From contig CAMOXW010000050.1 of assembly GCA_946629405.1 (NCBI GenBank), forward strand, positions 1-11,199: a stretch of 11,199 nucleotides of DNA. The letters are read 5' to 3'. Below the pieces are notes generated by a model. That model searched no databases. It saw only the letters and a program-made list of their open reading frames with translations, and was not told the DNA's origin. Position 1 is the stretch's first letter; every line of letters starts with the position of its first letter. Origin of the DNA: an uncultured Ruminococcus sp. GTDB lineage: Bacteria > Bacillota_A > Clostridia > Oscillospirales > Ruminococcaceae. A program made the translations under genes and the position numbers. Below, piece by piece: positions 1 to 4,772 of the stretch.

Positions 1-1
1 C

Positions 2-1054
2 CGTGTGATAAACGGCTCTTCACGTCCGAGCGTCACTAAAGAAGATATAATGTCAGTCATCGCCGTAAAGACAGGTATCCCTATCGACAGGATAGGCATG
101 AAGAACTTCAACGAAGTCGAACATCTCCGCAGTCAGCTCTCCGCCCGTGTTATAGGTCACACTGCCGCTGTCAACAAGATAACGGAAGCCGTGTGCCGTT
201 CACGTTCGGGACTGCGGAGCAGTTCAAGACCGGCGGCTTCGTTCCTCTTTGCCGGGCCTACGGGAGTAGGAAAGACCGAACTTGCAAAGGCTCTCGCTGA
301 CACGCTCTTCACTTCCGGGAAAAGCCTCATAAGAGTCGATATGTCGGAATATATGGAAAAACACTCTGTCTCCCGGCTGATAGGAGCTCCTCCCGGATAT
401 GCAGGCTACGACGAGCGTACCAATACTCTCTGCGAAAAAGTCCGGAGAGAACCGTATTCGCTCATTCTCTTCGATGAGATAGAAAAAGCCGATCCCGATG
501 TTCTCAATATCCTCCTGCAAATACTCGATGACGGCATTCTGACCGATTCCACGATGAGAAGAGTCAGCTTCCGCAGCACCATGATAATAATGACATCGAA
601 TATAGGTGCGGAAGAACTCTCACGCAGACCGGCTCTCGGCTTCTCTGACAGCCGTGATACTGAGGGCGAGGAACGTGTCCTTGAACGCATACGTGAGCAT
701 TTTTCGGCTGAATTCGTCAACCGTATAGATGAAGTCGTCATATTCCGTCCGCTCGGTCACCGTGAACTCGTCGAGATAAGCCGCATGACTCTCGATGACC
801 TGAAAGAACGTGCCGCCCGTATAGGCATCGACCTCCGCTACACTCCCGAAGTCACCGAGACTGTCGCCTGCACCCGTGAAACGGAAAAATACGGTGCAAG
901 ACCTATCAAACGCCGTGTCACCGAGCTTATCGAGAACGGCCTCGCTCAGATGATAGTGAATTCCGAAGTGAGCGAGGGCGAATGCGTCAATGTCGATATC
1001 CTCAACGACAGAGTTTGTTTCTCAAAGCCTGCCGCCGACAGGATACACTCATAA
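2..1054 (+). CDS. Clp AAA+ unfoldase, C-terminal half (ClpC/ClpA-like), 5' truncated by window
   Basis: ATP-dependent protein unfoldase; only the second AAA+ module (D2) and C-terminal domain are present. The frame is open to the left edge, so the GTG at position 5 is not the real start. Numbering from that GTG: linker ending in a TGIPIDRI stretch (23-30), Walker A GPTGVGKT (84-91), pore loop GYAGY (131-135), Walker B LILFDE (153-158), sensor-1 Asn199, arginine finger Arg240 and sensor-2 GARPIKR (297-303). All catalytic elements are intact. An LGF tripeptide (211-213) lies where ClpA, ClpC and ClpX carry the ClpP-docking loop and ClpB does not. This favours a ClpP-partner ATPase (ClpC/ClpA type) over the disaggregase ClpB. 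The full protein would be about 750-850 residues. The gene converges on the amidase with no bases between stop codons. Its composition looks GC-richer than the genes to the right, consistent with host backbone. Confidence 0.9.
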   Translation, partial: RVINGSSRPSVTKEDIMSVIAVKTGIPIDRIGMKNFNEVEHLRSQLSARVIGHTAAVNKITEAVCRSRSGLRSSSRPAASFLFAGPTGVGKTELAKALADTLFTSGKSLIRVDMSEYMEKHSVSRLIGAPPGYAGYDERTNTLCEKVRREPYSLILFDEIEKADPDVLNILLQILDDGILTDSTMRRVSFRSTMIIMTSNIGAEELSRRPALGFSDSRDTEGEERVLERIREHFSAEFVNRIDEVVIFRPLGHRELVEISRMTLDDLKERAARIGIDLRYTPEVTETVACTRETEKYGARPIKRRVTELIENGLAQMIVNSEVSEGECVNVDILNDRVCFSKPAADRIHS

Positions 1055-1690
1055 CTATTTCTCCGATATGAAATCCACCAGTCCGGAGTAGAGCGTGAAT
1101 GCGACTTTTCCCTGATAATCCTCCGTTTTCAGAAGCTCCGCCTCCTCCGGATTTGACAGAAAGCCGCACTCCGCCATGACAGTCGGATTATTGCTGTAAT
1201 AGCAGAGGAAAAGTTCCTTGCCGCACTGTTTTATCTCACGCTTGTTGTCGGGCTGTAGATATTCTACAAATTTGCCCTGCAATATCTGTGCAAACCGCTC
1301 ACTCCGGCTGTCTGTGTCCGAAAAGAACATCTGAGCTCCGCTGTACTTCGGATCGGTAAACTGATTCTGATGTATCGAAAGACACACCGCATCAGGATAT
1401 TCATTGAAAAGTGCCAGCCTGTTGTCCATGTCAGAGCTTTTCTGTGCGGCTATACCCTCTATGCCGCTGTCGTGGATAGACTTGTCACTGTCACGGGTAA
1501 CGTGAACTTCATACCCCGATATCTCAAGCATATCACGAAGCCGCAGAAGTATTCCGAGATTTATCCCCTTTTCCGGTACTCCGTCAGCCGTCGTGCAGCC
1601 GCCGTCTATGCCGCCGTGTGGCGGTTCAACTAAAACTAAGTCAGGATTTTGGCTTAAAATAGCCGTTTTTAAGAATATTATATCACGCAT
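1055..1690 (-). CDS. N-acetylmuramoyl-L-alanine amidase (Amidase_3, CwlD-like), start uncertain
   Basis: Zinc-dependent peptidoglycan amidase that would cut the bond between MurNAc and L-Ala. Zn ligands are recognisable as His25 (EPPHGG, where the family has DPGHGG), Glu40 (GVPEKGINL) and His107 (LSIHQN). The catalytic glutamate is Glu174 (AECGFLSNPEE). The order and spacing, with SGAQMFF in between, resemble the spore-cortex amidase CwlD. CwlD is normally exported, but no signal peptide or membrane segment precedes the catalytic domain here. The only in-frame ATG before His25 (1688-1690) has no Shine-Dalgarno sequence. It sits in the spacer of a consensus promoter (1677-1704), so transcripts from that promoter would lack it. 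No other in-frame ATG, GTG or TTG precedes His25. The ORF may be a 5'-truncated remnant, use a non-canonical start, or be expressed from elsewhere. Confidence 0.8.
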   Translation of the reverse strand: MRDIIFLKTAILSQNPDLVLVEPPHGGIDGGCTTADGVPEKGINLGILLRLRDMLEISGYEVHVTRDSDKSIHDSGIEGIAAQKSSDMDNRLALFNEYPDAVCLSIHQNQFTDPKYSGAQMFFSDTDSRSERFAQILQGKFVEYLQPDNKREIKQCGKELFLCYYSNNPTVMAECGFLSNPEEAELLKTEDYQGKVAFTLYSGLVDFISEK

Positions 1691-1704
1691 TTTTTATTTG
1701 TCAA
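1677..1704 (-). promoter_or_regulatory. Consensus sigma-A promoter with extended -10
   Basis: Minus-strand -35 TTGACA (1704-1699), 16-bp spacer, and -10 TATAAT (1682-1677) preceded by TGA, an extended -10. Both hexamers match consensus exactly. Predicted transcription starts near 1670, running left into the amidase ORF. The ORF's apparent ATG (1690-1688) lies within the spacer. Confidence 0.7.
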
Positions 1705-1715
1705 GAGAAAAATAC

Positions 1716-1747
1716 AAAAAAGTCATAGAGCTTTTTTTCACTCTATG
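1716..1747 (-). terminator. Rho-independent terminator of the DUF3990 operon
   Basis: Stem CATAGAG (1724-1730) pairs with CTCTATG (1741-1747) across a 10-nt loop. On the minus strand it is followed by a T-rich run (A-run at 1716-1721 on the plus strand). It begins 9 bp after the stop codon of the partner gene at 1756. Confidence 0.75.
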
Positions 1748-1755
1748 GCATTGCT

Positions 1756-2190
1756 TCAAAGTACCTTCCCTTCACGATAGCACTCCCTGATGTAATCTCT
1801 TGGCTGATAATAGAAGTCAGTGTTGTAATTTGAAATAGCGTCACTGATCCACGAATTATATACGGTCATGATAGCTTGAGTGTTTATCTCGTCTGATACG
1901 TCCTCGATGAGCCTTTCGTAAACTGCGCCTATAGTCCAGTAATCGGGAACATTGTACTTACAGTCTGCAACATTATCAAAGTCGCTTTCGGGAATATTTG
2001 CGATCTCAATGAACTTATCGGCAACGGAGTCTATGACTTCACAGTGAAGTATATCGGCGTTCCGGTATATCCTGCCAATTATAGTTTCGCCGAGGAGATT
2101 AACAAGCACACTTCTTTTTTGATGTTTAAGCCTGCTCATAAACTCTATGAGACTGCAAGTATAGAATAATGCTGGATCATTTTTATTCAT
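1756..2190 (-). CDS. DUF3990-associated partner protein (putative antitoxin)
   Basis: Soluble, probably helical protein of about 144 residues with no signal peptide or membrane segment. An ATG at 2199 would give 147 residues. The ATG at 2190 is better placed, 8 nt after an AAAGGA ribosome binding site that would touch the upstream ATG. With this start the gene overlaps the end of the DUF3990 gene by 8 nt (ATGAATAA), implying translational coupling. Visible features are a YTCSLIEFMSR segment near the N-terminus, a DNVADCKYNVPDYW segment in the middle, and a tyrosine-rich tail. I recall similar proteins beside DUF3990 genes in Clostridia but cannot name a Pfam family. The short, overlapping, co-transcribed arrangement suggests an antitoxin or immunity partner. 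That role is inferred from context, not from a motif. Confidence 0.8.
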   Translation of the reverse strand: MNKNDPALFYTCSLIEFMSRLKHQKRSVLVNLLGETIIGRIYRNADILHCEVIDSVADKFIEIANIPESDFDNVADCKYNVPDYWTIGAVYERLIEDVSDEINTQAIMTVYNSWISDAISNYNTDFYYQPRDYIRECYREGKVL

Positions 2191-2650
2191 ATACTTCATA
2201 TCCTTTCAAAAATTCAAGTGTAGTGAGCGCCCTTGCTGTATGGAAGCTTATCTGATGCGTTGGTTTCTTGAATCTGGCAAGTTCCCAGAAAGCTGCTCTG
2301 GTTATTTTTCCGTCTACAAAGTCCTGCACAAAGTTAAATATAGTATCATCAGCCATAGGCCCTACCACAATGTCATAGTTATGCGGTTTTCCAAGCCGAC
2401 AGTCAGCTATGAAATCAAGCCATTCTTCTGTCATTTCAGGAAAATGAAGGACTTTCAGCGTGCTATCCGGAGTATATCTGTATTCATTCAATATACCTTT
2501 TCCTGTAAATCTTGTAGCCCAGCGCTTAGCCTGTTCTGGCATGAGAGTGCAGTAAAAACCAAAGTAAAAATCCTTATTATATTTTGCTGTTCGTATTTCC
2601 GGAAATTCAACTATCTGAAAACTTCCGTGATATAATATCTTAGTATCCAT
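2183..2650 (-). CDS. DUF3990 family protein (ADP-ribosyltransferase-like, putative toxin)
   Basis: 155-residue protein matching the DUF3990 pattern throughout: an N-terminal LYHGS with His8, KDFYFGFYCT (26-35) followed by QAKRWA, a YDIVVGPMADD block (92-102), and HQISFHTARALTTLEF (132-147) near the end. The early YHGS and the following GFY-T element resemble the H and Y positions of the ADP-ribosyltransferase H-Y-E core. DUF3990 has, to my knowledge, been grouped with ADP-ribosyl folds, but no target is known to me. The start is well defined: AGGTGA lies 5 nt before the ATG at 2650. It is the first gene of a two-gene operon with its own promoter (2685-2713) and terminator (1716-1747). This organisation fits a toxin-antitoxin or immunity module. 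Family assignment is confident; the toxin role is inferred. Confidence 0.85.
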   Translation of the reverse strand: MDTKILYHGSFQIVEFPEIRTAKYNKDFYFGFYCTLMPEQAKRWATRFTGKGILNEYRYTPDSTLKVLHFPEMTEEWLDFIADCRLGKPHNYDIVVGPMADDTIFNFVQDFVDGKITRAAFWELARFKKPTHQISFHTARALTTLEFLKGYEVYE

Positions 2651-2684
2651 GTTATCACCTCGCAGGGCAGTTTAAGTTAATATT

Positions 2685-2713
2685 ATTATAGCATTATTCC
2701 AGTCTGAATACAA
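2685..2713 (-). promoter_or_regulatory. Promoter of the DUF3990 operon
   Basis: Minus-strand -35 TTGTAT (2713-2708), 17-bp spacer, and -10 TATAAT (2690-2685) preceded by TGC, an extended -10. Predicted start is near 2678, leaving a leader of about 28 nt that holds the AGGTGA ribosome binding site at 2655-2660. Confidence 0.65.
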
Positions 2714-2726
2714 GCCTTTGATCCGA

Positions 2727-2755
2727 AAAAGTACGCCCGATATGGGCGTACTTTT
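2727..2755. terminator. Bidirectional rho-independent terminator
   Basis: Perfect 8-bp stem GTACGCCC (2731-2738) with GGGCGTAC (2744-2751) and a 5-nt loop. It is extended by an AAAA tract on the left and a TTTT tract on the right, so it is a canonical intrinsic terminator on both strands. It would stop leftward transcripts from the serine recombinase before the DUF3990 promoter. Confidence 0.85.
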
Positions 2756-2922
2756 ATAGGCAACGCCACACAAAGACCGCCTAACGGCTTTGCGGCGCAT
2801 ATGCTTGCATATTTTCCGTCGTCTTGCACACAAATTCCTTGCCGGGCGACAGCCCGCCTGCGTCATTTGTATACAATCTGACTGCGCATCTGCACCGCAA
2901 TCTTTGTGCGGTGTTGCCTATA
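2755..2922. mobile_element. MITE-like element with 22-bp terminal inverted repeats
   Basis: Terminal inverted repeats at 2755-2776 and 2901-2922 match at 20 of 22 positions; the outer end reads TATAGGCAAC. The 168-bp element is too short for a transposase and contains several internal dyads. These include CGGGC/GCCCG (2843-2847 and 2852-2856) and CACCGCA/TGCGGTG (2893-2899 and 2907-2913), so its transcript would be highly structured. The TA-containing ends resemble non-autonomous elements mobilised by IS630/Tc1-mariner transposases. I recall similar repeats as common in Ruminococcus-type genomes. The right end contains the stop codon of the serine recombinase. The left end abuts an intrinsic terminator. 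Confidence 0.65.
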
Positions 2923-4489
2923 ATTTCCAGTGAATATGTATCTCACGGCTGCCGTTCTCATCTTTCATTCCTATTTCTACATAGTCTATGAACTCATCAG
3001 CGACAGTGCGGTCGAGTTTGTCGAAGTGAGTGTACTTCTCAATGAGAGCTTTTTGACCCTCTGCATTTTCCTGTCGCTTTCGGCAGTCTGAGATATGCTT
3101 AGTGAGCTCTGCTATCTGCTCAGCAAGAGAGCTTTCCTCGTCGCTGAGACTTTGACGGAACAGAACATAGTCCTCGTCGGAAATGATCCCGTCGAGCTTG
3201 TCCTTATACATCTTCACAAGCCGTTCATTAGCAGTTTTGTGTCTGGTTTCAAGTGTGTCGAGCCTGCACTCAAGCTCTTTTAGCTGTTCCGAGTGGATAT
3301 CTGTAAGCTGTATCTCATCGGTCTGACAGTATTGCTCAACGATAGCGTTAAGCTCGCTGAGTATATGCTTTTCGAGTACAAGTCCGCTTATGCTCGATTT
3401 GTTCGGACAGTTCATCGCACCTGTCTTGTAAGTAGCGCATTGCAGTCCATAATACTTTATAGTCTTAGCCTTGTTATAGTAGACATTGCGCTTCATCGGG
3501 CGTCCACAGCAGGCACATCTGACCTTACCAGACAGGGGAGAGAGCTCCTGTGAACGCTTTCCGACCCGCGTATGACTGTTCAGACGCTCCTGAGTTTTTG
3601 CCCAAGTTTCGGGATCTATAATAGCTTCGTGTGCATCTGGAATACGTATCCAGTTAGCCTGCTCCACCTTTTTGCGTTTCTTGTTTTTGTAGCTGATGTG
3701 ATGAGACTTGCCTTGTACAAGAGTACCTGTGTACATCTCATTTGCAAGTATCACCGATATCGTAGACTGTGTCCATAGACCTTTAGATGTGCTTGAATCT
3801 GCATTGTTGTTCACATACTTTGAACCCTTCTGCCGCTTGTATTCGCTCGGACTTACAATGCCTTCATCATTGAGACACTGTACAATCCTGCGATAGCCCT
3901 CACCGCTGACGTACATATCGAATATCATTTTCACGACAGGAGCAGTTTCCTCGTCGATAATGAGGTGATGCTTGTCGGCAGGGTCTATCTGATAGCCATA
4001 CGGTGCGAATGAGCCGATGAACTGGCCATGCTCACGTTTGTAGGCGAGGGTGCGGCGTATCTTTGCGGAGATGTCCTTGACGTACATTTCGTTGTAGGCG
4101 CTGGTGAACAGCCGCATTGTGGAGTAGCTTTCGCTGTCGGAATCCGCATTGTCAGCAACTCCGATAAAGCGCACTCCCCATTCCAGGAACTTGTCATTGA
4201 TAAACTGCTCGATGACCACCGTATCACGGGAAAAGCGTGACTGGTCTTTGCATAATACTATGTTGATGTATCCTGCCTCGCAGTCCCGCAACAGTCGGTT
4301 GAATTCGGGACGGCTGCGGTCAATGCCGCTGTAGCCGTCGTCAACGTAGATGTCGTATATCTCCCAGTCGCGCTCGCGGCAGTAGTCGCGGAGCATATTC
4401 TTCTGGTTGATTATGCTCTGACTGGCATCGCTGCCGAGCTTGTCCTTGTCCTCAATTGATAAGCGGCAATATATTCCTACTTTCGGCAC
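2918..4489 (-). CDS. Large serine recombinase (site-specific integrase/transposase, TndX-TnpX type)
   Basis: DNA integrase/excisionase of mobile elements. Numbering is from the GTG at 4498. Resolvase catalytic domain about 6-150: nucleophile Ser14 in YCRLS and Arg88/Arg91 in the QSRFSRD motif. A Recombinase domain follows (about 160-300), then a zinc ribbon with CACC (328-331), Cys354 and Cys364. A coiled-coil-like Glu/Lys-rich region (about 400-480) precedes a C-terminal tail with FIDYVEIG. The length (about 523-526) is typical of integrases of conjugative or mobilisable elements. The start at GTG 4489 is preferred: a GGAGG ribosome binding site ends 8 nt before it and lies too close to the GTG at 4498. 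The final codons run into the MITE-like repeat, which supplies the TAG stop. A 39-residue ORF lies just upstream on the same strand. All catalytic residues are present, so the enzyme appears intact. Confidence 0.93.
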   Translation of the reverse strand: MPKVGIYCRLSIEDKDKLGSDASQSIINQKNMLRDYCRERDWEIYDIYVDDGYSGIDRSRPEFNRLLRDCEAGYINIVLCKDQSRFSRDTVVIEQFINDKFLEWGVRFIGVADNADSDSESYSTMRLFTSAYNEMYVKDISAKIRRTLAYKREHGQFIGSFAPYGYQIDPADKHHLIIDEETAPVVKMIFDMYVSGEGYRRIVQCLNDEGIVSPSEYKRQKGSKYVNNNADSSTSKGLWTQSTISVILANEMYTGTLVQGKSHHISYKNKKRKKVEQANWIRIPDAHEAIIDPETWAKTQERLNSHTRVGKRSQELSPLSGKVRCACCGRPMKRNVYYNKAKTIKYYGLQCATYKTGAMNCPNKSSISGLVLEKHILSELNAIVEQYCQTDEIQLTDIHSEQLKELECRLDTLETRHKTANERLVKMYKDKLDGIISDEDYVLFRQSLSDEESSLAEQIAELTKHISDCRKRQENAEGQKALIEKYTHFDKLDRTVADEFIDYVEIGMKDENGSREIHIHWKL

Positions 4490-4528
4490 TGACCTCACCT
4501 CCCTGTTTTCAATGTATTGCTTTTATTG

Positions 4529-4648
4529 TCAGCCTGCCTTTTTGATCTGACGGTTTATGAGCTTTTCGACCTTCTCGGTAACTTCCTTTCTGAGCTGCTC
4601 AGTGCTTTGGGTCTTAAAGCTGTTTTGGGTATGTATCTTCTCTTTCAT
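4529..4648 (-). CDS. Small 39-residue protein upstream of the serine recombinase
   Basis: A short ORF with an ATG at 4648 and a good AAAGGAG ribosome binding site 8 nt upstream, ending in TGA at 4529. The product is basic and probably one amphipathic helix. It begins MKEKIHTQNSF, followed by a heptad-like Lys/Glu-rich stretch containing QLRKEVTEKVEKLI, and ends QIKKAG. I know no family for it. It sits about 40 nt upstream of the recombinase start on the same strand, so the two are probably co-transcribed. Small accessory proteins are common beside integrases of this type. A role as recombination directionality factor or regulator is possible but purely inferred. Confidence 0.65.
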   Translation of the reverse strand: MKEKIHTQNSFKTQSTEQLRKEVTEKVEKLINRQIKKAG

Positions 4649-4701
4649 TGCGTCCGCTCCTTTCCTTGAATTGTATGCCTCCAAGTTTTTTCATATTCCT
4701 C

Positions 4702-4730
4702 TTGACGACGGAATGTAATTAGATTATAAT
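4702..4730 (+). promoter_or_regulatory. Rightward promoter antisense to the ATPase gene end
   Basis: -35 TTGACG (4702-4707), 17-bp spacer, -10 TATAAT (4725-4730). Transcription starting near 4737 would first make a short hairpin (GCGCCC with GGGTGC, one G-U pair). It would then run antisense through the 3' end of the ATPase gene. No plus-strand gene follows. Confidence 0.5.
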
Positions 4731-4750
4731 GTAGATGTAAAAGCGCCCAA
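4723..4750 (-). promoter_or_regulatory. Candidate leftward promoter for the 39-residue ORF and recombinase
   Basis: Minus-strand -35 TTGGGC (4750-4745), 16-bp spacer, -10 TATAAT (4728-4723). It shares the palindromic ATTATAAT box (4723-4730) with the rightward promoter. The -35 match is 4 of 6, so confidence is moderate. Confidence 0.4.
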
Positions 4751-4772
4751 GAAGGGTGCAAGCAGTATTAAC

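Noticed and set aside
5..1054. Clp fragment as the disaggregase ClpB
   Set aside because: An LGF tripeptide sits where ClpP-docking loops occur in ClpA, ClpC and ClpX; ClpB lacks this loop.
2672..2866. 64-residue minus-strand ORF rich in Arg and Cys
   Set aside because: It reads through the MITE-like repeat and the intrinsic terminator and has no ribosome binding site. Translations of such repeats are commonly mis-annotated as proteins.
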